Assembly: GCA_951812925.1 (NCBI GenBank)
Contig: OX638370.1
Location: forward strand, 49,603,948 to 49,667,947
Direction of reading: 5' to 3'
DNA: 64,000 nt
Origin: Calliopum simillimum
Taxonomy: Eukaryota > Arthropoda > Insecta > Diptera > Lauxaniidae
In this document: positions 11,925-22,990 of the stretch, in pieces
Layout of the letters: each line of letters begins with the position of its first letter
How positions within the stretch are numbered: the first letter of the stretch is position 1
The notes under the pieces: generated by a model
Told to the model about the DNA's origin: nothing
The model's input: the letters and a program-made list of their open reading frames with translations, nothing else
The model's database searches: none
Made by a program: the position numbers and the translations under genes

Positions 11925-11968
11925 ATTCGAATTTCCAATTTTGACAAAGCGTTATGGAGTGAAGTTAG
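11925..11968. repeat. Short dispersed repeat shared with 44853-44896
   Basis: About 44 bp around GACAAAGCGTTATGGAGTGA match the complement of 44853-44896, which lies directly beside the second PIF-like MITE. The match ends near the MITE boundary, so the MITE probably inserted in or beside this repeat. Confidence 0.5.
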
Positions 11969-12364
11969 CTGCAGAAAAGTAAAAAAAGAAGCAACAATAT
12001 GAATTTGACTTCAACGCAACGCTCTTTATTTCGGTATGGCGCTTGATACTTTTGTGTAACGTTAAATAACGCAACGCCTGACGCTCCAATTTATGTTATG
12101 CCCTGTGAAGTCTGACAATGACGCACTTCACAAAAATTAATTATTCTGCCCGACGTGCAAAAGTTCATTCTCTCTCGCTCAAAACAATTTTCTACCTCCG
12201 TCTGACCGTGGCCTAAGCAAATTGTATTGAACTCAATTGAATAAAGAATTGCAAGAAGCAAAACGTCACAGTGCCGACGAGATAAATAAAAAAATAAAAA
12301 ATACAAAAACACATACAACAGTACAACGCGTGCAAAACAGTTTTATTTGATCTAAAAAAAACAA

Positions 12365-13010
12365 ATGTCTACTGCAATAATGGGAACGGTGCCAATGTTC
12401 GAACACATCGAAGGTACGTGGAAAGTGCTCCGGGCGAAACTTGAGCAGTTCTTCCTTGTGAACAACATCAAGGATATGGATGAAATGATAGGAATTCTGC
12501 TTCGTATCTGCTTCTACAGAATTTATTAAGCCCGAAACAAGCATACGCAGTTGACAAACATTCGACGAGTGCATCAATGCTTTCCACACTCATTTTAAAC
12601 CACTGGCAGCAGGGTTCGCAGAAAGGCTGAAGTTCTACAACGCAGCGAAGCAACCATCCGAGTCTATCAGTGAGTGGGCTGTCAATGTAAGGACCTTGGC
12701 AGCAAAGAGTGATATTGGTAGTCACCTGGACGCCGCAATAAGGGATAAGTTAATCATGAGTATGCCAAAAGGTCCCATTAAAGACAAACTGATGCAAGAA
12801 TATGAAGAAACATTTACGTTTAGTCGTGCCCTTGAAGTAGCAGTCATTGGAGTACATTTTACAGGCTGTTAATTCAACTCAAATTAAGCAGGAGCCAGAT
12901 GACGTTTTGCAAAAGAAGAAGCAACGCAAAATACCAGGTTTAGCGGACAGAAGTCACAGCAGCAGAACAACGGGTTTCGCGGGCAGATGTCACAGCAGCA
13001 GAATGAGCAG
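12365..13010 (+). pseudogene. Gypsy gag remnant, 5' part
   Basis: It starts ATGTCTACTGCAATAATGGG. Frames carry FEHIEGTWKVLRAKLEQFFL, then HFKPLAAGFAERLKFYNAAK, then SISEWAVNVRTLAAK and KGPIKDKLMQEYEETFTFSR. These match the retrotransposon capsid region of Ty3/Gypsy elements, followed by a Gln/Ser-rich tail. There are frameshifts near 12530, 12585 and 12850. It ends at 13010 just before the zinc knuckle (EQC), where LTR-like sequence starts. The knuckle itself reappears at 14905 beyond the insertion. Confidence 0.65.
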
Positions 13011-13430
13011 TGTAGGATTTGCTACTTTGTTTAATTCACTTTGCACAGTGTTTTCATAATTTGAATCTCTGTTATTTTTAATTTTACTCAAATAATTTTT
13101 ATATCATTCATATAAATTTGTAATTCAATATTAAAACGACATAACTTTATAAATATAAAATTGAATAATATAAAAAAAGGTCACATTTAATATATCATTA
13201 TCCTACACTATTTTCACTATTTTATTTAAAAAATCCATTAAATAACTTTTTCTAGAGGGGGAGTATATGTAGGGTTTGCTACTTTGTTTAATTCACTTTG
13301 CACAGTGTTTTCATTATTTGAATCTCTGTTCTTATTTTAGTTTTACTCAAATAATTTTTATATCATTCATATAAATTTGGAATTCAATATTAAAACGACA
13401 TAACTTTATAAATATAAAAATTGAATAATA
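13011..13430. repeat. Two direct copies of an LTR-like fragment
   Basis: About 165 bp at 13011-13175 and at 13263-13430 are nearly identical (GCTACTTTGTTTAATTCACT and following). The second copy is preceded by a purine tract, AGAGGGGGAGTA, then TGTAGGG, which looks like a polypurine tract and the start of a 3' LTR. The first copy joins gag at the shared hexamer TGTAGG. The spacer is only about 87 bp. Confidence 0.5.
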
Positions 13431-13530
13431 TAATTATTGGTACTCATATGTGTAAATATTAATCCACAAGCAGCAACACGAACAAATTTAACTAGTAAGG
13501 GTGTAACCTTTGGCCTGGCCAAACATTAAA

Positions 13531-14725
13531 TACCCTACACAGCAGTATTTTGAAAGTTTTGCTTATATGGGAGGTGCCACGCCCTCTTGTCCAAATTCAC
13601 CCAGTTTTTTCTCAGAGTTTAAACTTATAGTTCTTAGCATTTGAGTGAAATTTGGTTGGATTATCTCAAAAAATGTTTTCAGTATAGCGTTTTGAACCTT
13701 TTGCTTCTATGGGAGGTGCCACGCCCTCTTGTCCAAATTCACCCAGTTTTTTTTTTCAGAGTTTAAACTTATAGCTCTTAGCATTTGAGTTAAGTTTGGT
13801 TGGATTATCTCAAAAAATGTTTTCAGTATAGCGTTTTGAACCTTTTGCTTCTATGGGAGGTGCCACGACTTCTTGTCCAAATTCACCCAGTTTTTTCTCA
13901 GAGTTTAAACTTATAGTTCTTAGCATTTGAGTGAAATTTGGTTGGATTATCTCAAAAAATGTTTTCAGTATAGCGTTTTGAACCTTTTGCTTCTATGGGA
14001 GGTGCCACGCCCTCTTGTCCAAATTCACCCAGTTTTTTTTCAGAGTTTAAACTTATAGTTCTTAGCATTTGAGTGAAATTTGGTTGGATTATCTCAAAAA
14101 ATGTTTTCAGTATAGCGTTTTGAACCTTTTGCTTCTATGGGAGGTGCCACGCCCTCTTGTCCAAATTCACCCAGTTTTTTTTTTTTCAGAGTTTAAACTT
14201 ATAGCTCTTAGCATTTGAGTGAAGTTTGGTTGGATCATCTCAAAAAATGTTTTCAGTATAGCGTTTTAAACTGTTTGCTTATATAGGAGGTGCCACGCCT
14301 TCTTGTCCAAATTCACCCAGTTTTTTTTTTTCAGAGTTTAAACTTATAGTTTTTAGCATTTGAGTAAAATTAAGTTTGATTATCTCAAAAAACGCTTTCA
14401 GTATAGCGTTTTGAAGTTTTCGCTTATATGGGAGGTGCCACGCCCTCTTGTCTGAATTCTCCTGGTTTTTGTTCAGAGCTTGCGCTTACAATTCGTAGTA
14501 TTTCTATGTATTTTGGTTGCATTGTCGTAAAAAAAACTCAAAAAGTTGCATTTTGAATATATTTTTTGTATGGGCGGTAGGCGTGTCCGTTGACCGATTT
14601 CGCTCATTTTCAATCCCCCGAGCTAACTTTGACAACGAAGACTGTGCACAAAATTTCATTGAATTATCTTGCTTAGTTTTCCCAAAAAGTGTATTTCCAC
14701 ACACAGCACCCAGCCAGCCAGCCAC

Positions 14726-14757
<32 letters not shown>

Positions 14758-14890
14758 ACAGACGGACATGGCTATATCGACTCAGGAGGTGACGCTGATC
14801 AAGAATATATATACTTTTCTATATCTGCCACGCCTCCTTCTCTGCGTTACAAACGGAAGGACAAAGTGAATATACCCTGGGTGTAGGGTA
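13531..14890 (+). mobile_element. Helentron/DINE-1-like element with internal tandem array
   Basis: The boundaries are the complementary decamers TACCCTACAC (13531-13540) and GTGTAGGGTA (14881-14890). Inside are a 142-bp tandem array, a CCAG microsatellite (14710-14756) and the characteristic tail GGACATGGCTATATCGACTC followed by AAGGACAAAGTGAATATACC. This order (inverted end, repeat core, microsatellite, conserved tail) is that of DINE-1-type non-autonomous Helentrons of flies. The gag zinc-knuckle sequence of the gypsy element resumes soon after the right end. No Rep/helicase is present. Confidence 0.7.
13545..14480. repeat. 142-bp tandem repeat array, about seven units
   Basis: GGGAGGTGCCACGCCCTCTT recurs at about 13569, 13711, 13855, 13997, 14139, 14285 and 14430, giving a period of 142-146 bp. 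Units differ mainly in the length of a T-run after CACCCAG. The middle units are most alike and the outer ones more diverged, as expected for an array that grew by unequal exchange. Confidence 0.85.
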
Positions 14891-14892
14891 TA

Positions 14893-16161
14893 AAAACTAT
14901 ATATGTAAAAAATGTAACAAAAAGGGTCATTTCAAGAGAATGTGCAGACCTTATCAAGTAAGAGAATTTAATTTCGTAGAAGGAGTAAATCTTTTCTCTT
15001 TGTCTTCAATAAAAGACGTTCCGATTGTTGTGAAAGTGTGTTCATGGAGTTTGGTTGTGTATGCAATTAGGCACAGGCTCAGAATTTAGTATTTTGTCGC
15101 TCGCGAAATGTCGAATAAAGAGAAACGACATAACTTTGAAATGGCACTTCTCTTTACCCAGTAGGAACTATAGAGTTACCGGTGATTTTTAAAGCAGTTT
15201 GCAAAAATATTCAGTTTTTGGTAGCTGGTAGCAATGCAAGTTTTAGAACCTGTAGATTTTAGTGAATGGAGTACACCTATTGTACCAGTACTTAAGAAAA
15301 ATGGTGCTGTGCGAATTTGCAGCGATTTTAAAATAACAATTATTACGGTGTTGACTGTGGATAGATATCCGCTGCCACGCACAGAGGACATTTTCGTGAA
15401 ACTGCGGGGTGGTGTAGAATTTACCAAACTAGATTTGACGATGGCTTACCAACAAATACAGTTGGAAAAGGAATCGCTCAAGTTCACAACCAGATGCCAG
15501 ACCTGTGGGGGTTTTATCACAAGTTACACAAGATTGCATCGAAAGGACGATTGAATTTGCGTCTAGGCGGTTGACGCCTACAGAACAAAAATATTCGCAA
15601 ATAGATAGTGAAGCTACGGCGATTCTGCATGATGTAAAAAAGTTCAACCAATATATTTTTGGTGGCGAGTTCATATTGGTAACTGATAATAAACCGCTTC
15701 ATAATATTTTTAACCCAAAAAAGGATACACCACAAATGGCGGCAAACAGGCTACAAAGGATTGCTTTGACCTTATCAGGTTATCAATTTAAAATTGAACA
15801 TATTAAATCGGAATGCAATGTGGCGGATTATTTTTCCAGATATCCAGCGTCGGAAGAAGATGATTTTGGTAATAATACCTATTTTAACTATGTACATGAA
15901 GTTAATAAAATTCGAAAGGAAACAGATAAAGAAGGTAGTTTACAAGTTAAAAAGTTTATTAAAGGAAAATGGCCCGAAAAATGCGTTGAGGCAGTATTCC
16001 GCCCATTCTTCTTAGAGCTAGAAGAGTCAAATTGTTTGTTATGGGGTTATCGAGTGATAATACCAAAAAGGATGCAAGGCGACGTCAGTAAGCTCTTGCA
16101 TTCGTCCCATATGACCATAAACAAAATTAACGCCAGGGCACGGGAGTTTCGGTATCCCTGA
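14893..16161 (+). pseudogene. Gypsy gag zinc knuckle and pol remnant (RT, RNase H)
   Basis: 14905-14960 reads CKKCNKKGHFKRMC, a CCHC knuckle continuing the gag cut at 13010. 15234-15480 is the N-terminal RT region (SEWSTPIVPVLKKNGAVRIC, DLTMAYQQIQL). An internal deletion near 15500 then removes the RT catalytic YxDD box. 15540-15850 is RNase H (FASRRLTPTEQKYSQIDSEA, LVTDNKPLHNIF) with a following linker ending in YFSRYPASEED. The last open stretch is 218 codons (15505-16161). No integrase core is seen, so it cannot encode a working polymerase. Confidence 0.7.
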
Positions 16162-17455
16162 GAAGATTTTTTCAGATAATGGGTGCTATTCTTGATTCCG
16201 TCGGAAAGCAAATTTTGCTATTATTGATTCCGAAAATTAGATACATCTGTCATCACTGTTCCGCAAAACAGATAAATTTGGTATTATTGTTTCCGCAAAT
16301 AATTTGACAAATTTAACAACCCTGATATCGAAGTGACGTTCATTTTTGTGTATTCTTGATTCCGACGGATAGATATATTTCAGTTGTTTCCTTCCGCGAA
16401 ATTTAAATTTAAATTTTTTTTTGTAGTAAATAAATAGTAAAGTTAACGATGCATAACAGCTCACACAGCCTAAGAAATAACGAATTGCCCCAACTTTTAG
16501 AATCTTTGACGAATTCTCTGTTTGATGTATTTTTTTAAATTTTTCTAGGGGTTCGCTTTCAGAAGTTATTAGTACTTTACTAAAAGCCCTTGTACTTGTA
16601 CCCCTTTGCTTCTAAACGATTTAAAATTATTTTTTACATTAGAACAAAAATTTGTATAAAATGTTTTTGTTCAAATACGAAAATTTATTTACAGATGTTT
16701 AGAAGCAAAGGGGTACAAGTGCAGTAGGCTTTCAGTAAACTATTAATAACTTTTTACTGGTGATAACTAGGAAATTTTTGAAAGATACGTTGGACAGAGG
16801 ATACTTCAAGGGTTCTAAAACAAGTTAAGTTGAAATGTTTAACCCACACTGGAATTTACTATATAACATTGACTTTAACTGTATTTTACTCAAAATTTAC
16901 TTTTTGTCACTTGTACCCGTTCAATTCTGAGGATGCAGTTCGATTCAGTAAACATTTTAAAAAGTCTATGAAAATAGAGAAAATATACATTAGTGTTTAT
17001 TGAAAAACAACCAAATTCAACACTCAAATTATAAAACAAGAGAGATAAACAATTCAATTCTCTCTGAAAAATTGCATACATAAGTTGTTTTGGACTACGA
17101 ACTGAGATCTGTAGTGTTTTTTGGAAAACAATCTACAGTTAGATAGGCTCCAGTACAAAAAGTAGTCGTTTCATGGAAGATAATCGTTTCTTATTCCTTT
17201 GCTGACACTCCTGCACGTCATACGATCTCTCTAAAAATTTGTATACATAAGTTGTTTTAGACCACCAATCGAGATCTATGGGGTTTTTTGGAAAAAAAGT
17301 TACCGTTTGATAGGCTCTAGTGCAAAATCACTTGGTTTTTATAAACAAGAGCCATTTGGCCAGCTAGGAATTTACTTTAAAGTCAAAAAATTTATATTTC
17401 CTGAATTGTTTATCTCTCTTGTTTCATAATTTGAGTGTGGAATTGGGTTTTAAAA
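16162..17455. repeat. Non-coding region with two hairpins
   Basis: 16547-16640 and 16690-16790 form an inverted pair around GAAGCAAAGGGGTACAAGTG. 17006-17050 and 17400-17450 form a second pair (AACAAGAGAGATAAACAATT). Between them a 110-bp segment is directly repeated at 17052-17160 and 17226-17330 (ACATAAGTTGTTTT...GAGATCTATGG). 16165-16400 repeats a TATTCTTGATTCCG motif. No gene is supported. Confidence 0.5.
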
Positions 17456-17459
17456 CACG

Positions 17460-17880
17460 CCCATATATTTCAATACACACTAATATACATACATATCTGT
17501 GGACTTTTGACAAAATAACCTAAATCGCGATAAGACAATTCTCCAGGATTTTAGTCCTAAATATAAAATTTAAATACGCTTATATTGGTATAATCGCCAT
17601 GTCTCTATGATTTCTTGTTCCAGAGATTTAAGGGTGTCTCATAGTTCACGCAAGATTTGAACCTAGCGCCATTCGTGCGATGAAATGTTATGAACCACAA
17701 AAAAAAATAATTTGACAGCTGACACTTTAAGAATAGTAAAAATGTATGAAAAAGGCAGATTCAACGATGCATCAACGAAATTGAGCCACATTATTGAAAA
17801 GTAATTAATCATTTTTTAGGCTCTCCTGAAAAGTTGTTAATTTCGAGTTAGGTTGTTTTGTCAAAAGTAATATGTAAGAT
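17460..17880. repeat. Diverged fragment of the 51008-59953 element arm
   Basis: TTCACGCAAGATTTGAACCT, AATTTGACAGCTGACA and GAGTTAGGTTGTTTTGTCAA occur here in the same order as in the left arm near 52330-52660. A TAATCGCCATGTCTCTATG block matches the complement near 57705-57740. This shows that the long-armed family has at least one other, older copy. Confidence 0.6.
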
Positions 17881-18184
17881 ATTTCGATGAAATTTGGTAG
17901 ATGGATGGCCATTAAACATCTTTTATCTATCAACCTATACAAAATTATTTCGATGCATTTTAGTAGGTAAGTGATCAAGGTGAATACCATATACTGGTCA
18001 AAAAGTGGTCGTAGAAAGATAAGGAGGAAAGAAGACTATTTAGGATGTTATATCTATTTTTAATTGCACTTAAACATATAATGAACACTAAAAATTCCAT
18101 AAAAAAACATTAAAAATTTTTAAAATTTTGGACCAGACCGGACGCTACACGAACTTTAAAGCTATATCTTTATTTTCAGTATAA

Positions 18185-18735
18185 GTAGAGTAGAACGGGG
18201 TAATGTCGTGCAGGGGGTAATGTCGTGCACTGGCTGTTTTAGCCCAAAGAATTGAATGATTTACCAACTGTTCATAAGGTAGGGACCTGCTGACCTACTG
18301 AGCTTATGCATATAATACTAGCAATTTTCACCAGTTCGTGTCTACAGAGTAACCTTTTTTTCAAAATGCACGCTTTCGGGACGATAAAAGTGTTTTTTCT
18401 TCGGGTCAGAAAAATAATTTTCCTTGCGGGAAAATATACCAGGTAAGTGTTTTCTGAAACGAAATATCCTGCCAAAGAAAAGAAGTATTTGGTTTTCGAA
18501 AAAAATTTTGGGCTTCACCGAGTTATCGAAGTTGACCTTTAAAACGACCATTGGGGTAATGTCGTGCACATTCACTTACACAAACACAATTTCTCTTACA
18601 CAAATGTTGTTACACATGGATGTTACCAATGAAATTATCTTTCGATCGGATGCTTACTCGTTGCATTCGCTTGAGATGTACGAATTTACGAGCATGTCAA
18701 AGTTGAGTGCACGACATTGCCCCGTTCTACTCTAC
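18185..18735. mobile_element. 550-bp MITE, GTAGAGTAGAACGGGG ends
   Basis: The ends are GTAGAGTAGAACGGGGTAAT and the complement ATTGCCCCGTTCTACTCTAC. GGGGTAATGTCGTGCAC recurs internally at 18553. Its right third (18553-18735) is directly repeated at 18895-19089. No coding region. Confidence 0.6.
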
Positions 18736-18894
18736 ACAACATATTATGTACTTCACACTTGTATAATAATGAATAAATACATGATAATGCTAAATCTCTC
18801 CTAATAGAACCACTACCTATCATTTCTCACACATTTTGGTACCTTTACTATACTCGGAAAACAATGCACTACATAACCCCACAAATTTTGAGGG

Positions 18895-19089
18895 GGGTAA
18901 TGTCGTGCACATTTTTTTTTTTCTTCTCTTACACAAACACAATTTCTCGCTACACAAATGTTGTTACACATGGATGTAACCAACGAAATTATCTTTCGAT
19001 CGGATGCTTACTCGTCGCATTCGCTTGAGATGTACGGCTTTACGAGCATGTCAAAGTTGAGTGCACGACATTGCCCCGTTCTACTCTAC
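18895..19089. repeat. Direct repeat of the MITE right end
   Basis: It copies 18553-18735 (ATCTTTCGATCGGATGCTTA, CAAAGTTGAGTGCACGACAT) and ends in the same TCTACTCTAC terminus. Spacing between copies is about 350 bp. This could be a tandem partial duplication or a second truncated copy. Confidence 0.6.
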
Positions 19090-20850
19090 TATTATACTAT
19101 TATAGTATTTTTCAATTGGATCCTCACTTTACGAATTATTAGCCATTAAACTAATAATATTTCGCATAACCATGAAAAAGATTAATGATTTAAAGATTTC
19201 CACGTCATATCTGGCAAGCTACTTGTTTCCATGAAATTTAGTTGATAGATGCCTAGTATGAATTCCATACTTATCGAAAAATAGGCGTAATCGGAAAAAC
19301 CATATGGGGGATGGGAGATAAAAACAATAGAATACCGAAGATCCTTCAACATCCAGTATCTTGTTATTTCATGTATAAGAATTGAAGCACAGCTGTCAGT
19401 ACTCATATATTGCATACTAAATAAGTTTTAGGAATTTTCAGTAATCGAGGGTTTTATTCAAAATAATACATATCTTTAAAAAATTCCAAAAAGACGTATT
19501 CCGATTCTTGTGGAACCTCAAAGTTATTTTTGCCAGCAAGTAGGTCATCCGTTGACAGATTTTGATTCCACATAGGTTGTAGGTCTCGCCAAAGGTGTGT
19601 TTGTCTAGTGATTTAGCTAGGCACTTATGCTCCCCATATAGTACACGCCTATTTCTTCCTTAGTCGATGTATTATTTGGCCAAACCGAAATCTTTGTTTA
19701 AATTTTTTAATTTTTCTTAATATTATTTTTATGTATTTATTTTTATTTCGGTTGTCATATTTTCGAAGTTTTTTAACGATATTTTTGTTTAAATTATTGA
19801 AAACGTAATTGTGGTTAAATATTAGTTTGGGAATACAACAATAGTTAACGCAAGCCAAAAAAATTGTTAGTATCTTTAACGAATTTTGTTTGCTTGTTTG
19901 GGAATGCCGCTACTGATCTTATTTTTATAGTCGATGTTTTTTATTCATAGCTAATTTTTGTGATTCAAATTCGTACATTTTTACCTCACATTTTCATGCA
20001 TTCAAAATGATAAATTTAGCTATGAGAATACTAATAAGAAAAAACTGGAAAGTGTCAAATCGGTATCGGAAACAATAAAACAATATCAAAATTGATGGTT
20101 TTTGGTGAAATAGGAAAACTTAACAATTACCGATAAAGGAAACCTAACAAAGCAGCACTCCTGACTCTAAATTTCAATAAAATTTAATAATTGGTTCTGG
20201 ATAAATAAGTTAAAGAATAACTTACCCTCATTATTTCGAGATATCCATACCTGAAGTTTAAGAAAACGCTGTTTTCAAGCTTATAGCGTATCTACATTTT
20301 GTTTTGAATGGCATTAAAATTAAACTTCGGAATTTTCCAATAGGACTCTTACTTTCCGAGTTTTGAAGGACGTAATTGTATTAGTATCGCGAAACCGATT
20401 TATGGCCAAAAAACCCTCAAAATGAGTTGAAATCTGTTGCAGGGTATGCAGTGGTTTAGTGCCAATAAGGGAAATGCCCTCAAATAAAAAAAAATGGGTA
20501 TGCCACACATCCGAAATATTTCGTATTTTGTATGGGGGCTGAAATATCTTATCTTCATAAGATCATAACTCGGAAAGTAAGAGTCCTTTTGGAAAAATCC
20601 GAAAGGATATTTTGATAAGGAAGAGTGTGGCTATTCAGCGCTATTAATAAAATAGAATTTCACCTTTTCTTGTAGCTACGATGTAAAACTGAACACAGCG
20701 TTACCTTCAACTTCAAGCAAGGATATTTCAAAATCCTGCAGGTATAATGACTGTTCTGCTGATGAAAATGGATTCAGCGTCAAAAAGTACATAAGACTGC
20801 ATATAATAATTAAAAAGTTCATTTAATTTTTTTTTTCGTGCCCGAGTTAT
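19090..20850. other. Non-coding; one dispersed repeat
   Basis: No gene seen. 20690-20830 (AGGATATTTCAAAATCCTGC) matches the complement of 56080-56210. Several sentences of DINE-like text (GAGATATCCATACC, CATAACTCGGAAAGTAAGAG) suggest old Helentron-type sequence. Confidence 0.35.
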
Positions 20851-21364
20851 TAACCAAAATTTTTATTTTGATAAAAAGTGGGCGTGGCAATTATTGAACA
20901 AAGCCTACTTTTCGTTATGCTTTAGATACTCATGATCCAGAACCGCATACCAAATTTCATCAAAATATGTTGTACCATTCGCGAGTAATAGCATTTAATG
21001 TGTTTTACTTGTATGGGAGGTTCCACGCGTACTGGTGATATTTTGCCGACTTTCAGGTCGTAGGTGCCTAATAGCAAGTTGACTTCCTACAGTTAAATTC
21101 AGAAAGATTGCTTTAGTAGTTTTCTTTTTATAGCGTATTATATTTTTGTGTGCGGTGCCACGCCCTTTAACGAATTTTCCTAATATAACGACAAATCGCA
21201 TATTAATCCTTGTTTGCTGTGGTAGCATCTCCTTAATTTTCACTAAAATTGTGGGAGTCGTTTTCGAGCAATACTGAATCAAAATTTTCAATTGTTAAAA
21301 AGGGCCTGGTACTACTTCGATACCGCCCACTGCTTTATTAGTTTTCTTTTTATACCGTATTATA

Positions 21365-22607
21365 AAGGGTGTTTTTTTTTAGAGGTTTGTTTTTCGAATA
21401 GAGATAAAACTGGCATTTTGTGGTCAAATCTAGCAACTCTAATGTCATTTATGTTCAGTTTGGTTTGCCATTTCATCATGAACAGGTTGACAAAAGAACA
21501 ACGCTTGCAAATCGTGCAAATTTATTTCGAAAATAATGGTTCAGTTCGCGAAGTTTACCGCAAGCTCCGTCCATTTTATGGTCGACATAATCGGCCATCA
21601 GAGCAATTAATTCGGTTAACCATGGATCGTTTTCGCACTAAGTTTACTCTATGTGATAATACGCATCCGCAGAGACGTCGAACAGTGCGCACCGAAGAAA
21701 CAATTGCCGCTGTAGAGCAAAATGTTGAAGAGGACCCGAATGAATCGATTCGCCACCGTGCACAGCAATTGGAGCTTTGTCCATCAACTTTATACAAGAT
21801 CCAGCTTGTGCAAGAATTAAAGCCGCGAGACCATGCAATGCGTCGTGATTTTGGTGTATGGGCCGAAAATGAGATTGATCTCGATGCTGATTTTCATCGC
21901 AAAATTTTGTTCAGTGAATGGCTACGTCAACAAGCAAAATTGCCGCATTTGGAGTGAAGAGAATCCACATGAGACCCTTGAGACGCCATTACATCCACAA
22001 AAACTGACTGTTTGGTGTGCTCTATGGGCTGGTGGAGTCATTGGGCCATACTTCTTCCGAAATAATGCTGGAGAGTCAGTTACCGTTAATGGAGACCGGT
22101 ATAGAGCCATGATAACCGACTATTTTGTTCCCGAATTGGATGGCATGAATGTGGATGAGTTGTGGTTCCAACAAGACGGCGCTACATGCCACACAGCGCA
22201 CGTAACAATCGATTTATTGAAGGAAACATTCGATGAGCGCATAATTTCGCGGAATGGACCTGTCAATTGGCCACCAAGATCGTGTGATTTGACACCATTG
22301 GATTATTTTCTTTGGGGATATGTGAAGTCGCTCGTCTACGCCAACAAACCAGAAACGTTAGGGGACTTGGAAGCCAACATTCGTGGCGTTATTGCCGACA
22401 TACGGCCCCATATGCTCGAAAAAGTGGTTGGACCTGTAGAATTGGCTTTATTCGAGCCAGCCGCGGCGGCCACATGCCCGAAATCATATTTAAACATTAA
22501 TGGCATAAAATTATCCTTCCAATAAAGCCAAATTGATGGACATTAAAACGATTGTCTTGTGTTTTATTTCAATTCGAAGTTCTATACCTCTAAAAAAAAC
22601 ACCCTTT
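21365..22607 (+). mobile_element. DD41D (rosa-type) mariner element, dead
   Basis: Termini AAGGGTGTTTTTTTTTTAGA and ACCTCTAAAAAAAACACCCTT are inverted repeats of about 23 bp flanked by TA (21363-21364 and 22608-22609). Length is 1243 bp, usual for a complete mariner. An empty version of the insertion site lies at 55305-55306 on the other strand, which confirms both ends and the TA duplication. Confidence 0.85.
21478..22500 (+). pseudogene. DD41D mariner transposase, frameshifted
   Basis: It starts MNRLTKEQRLQIVQIYFENN, then a helix-turn-helix region to about 21790. The catalytic half reads LTVWCALWAGGVIGPYFF, FQQDGATCHT and PPRSCDLTPLDYFLWGYV. I count 41 residues between the Asp of QQD and the Asp of TPLD, the spacing of the DD41D/rosa clade first described in Ceratitis. 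Defects: about 10 residues missing after LCPSTLYK; a deletion near 21915 that removes the first catalytic Asp segment and shifts frame; and a shift near 22430 that puts the C-terminus (FIRASRGGHMPEIIF) in another frame. It is inactive. Confidence 0.85.
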
Positions 22608-22990
22608 ATTTTTGTGGGCGGTGTCACGCCCTTCAACGAGTTTTCCCAATGTAACGGCATATTACATTTTAATTCCCGTTTGCAGAGGTAAAATTTCATA
22701 AATTTTCATCAAAATTGTTGCAGTCGTTTTCGAGTAATATTGAATCAAAATTTTCAAGGGTCAAAAAGTGGGCGTGGCACTTATTCGATCCCGCCCACTT
22801 TGTGCCTGTTACAAGGTATTATTAAGCAGTACCCGCTCACCAAAAGTTCAAACCTAGCGCGTTCTTCATTGTATGCTAATATCTAACGTTATCCGAAGTT
22901 TCATTAAAATAGCTGAAGCCGTTTTCGAGAAAAAGTTTTGCCCGTTCCAAACATACACACATAAGTACATGCAATTTTATCTCGTATAAG

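Larger units (their letters stand above)
12091..16161 (+). mobile_element. Ty3/Gypsy retrotransposon remnant, split by LTR fragments and a Helentron
   Basis: Leader and gag (to 13010), then foreign sequence (13011-14890), then the gag zinc knuckle, protease relic, RT and RNase H pieces (14893-16161). No integrase or envelope gene and no intact LTR pair is visible. All coding parts carry stops, frameshifts or deletions, so it is dead. Confidence 0.65.
20855..22990 (-). mobile_element. DINE/Helentron-like repeat carrying the DD41D mariner
   Basis: 20855-21364 and 22608-22990 contain repeated GGGCGTGGCACTTATT and GGTGCCACGCCC motifs. The sequence on each side of the mariner is continuous: the paralogous stretch at 21120-21170 and the inverted relative at 55090-55340 show the same sequence without the mariner. 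Confidence 0.5.

Noticed and set aside
12091..12725. Minus-strand ORFs opposite the gypsy gag
   Set aside because: The plus strand has clear capsid motifs; the minus frames are shadows.
14517..14886. Overlapping ORFs with Gln-Pro-Ala-Ser repeats
   Set aside because: They translate the CCAG microsatellite and the Helentron tail; no coding support.
18424..18804. 126-codon ORF across the 550-bp MITE
   Set aside because: It follows the MITE and its duplicated right end; the peptide has no domain and reappears only because the repeat does.
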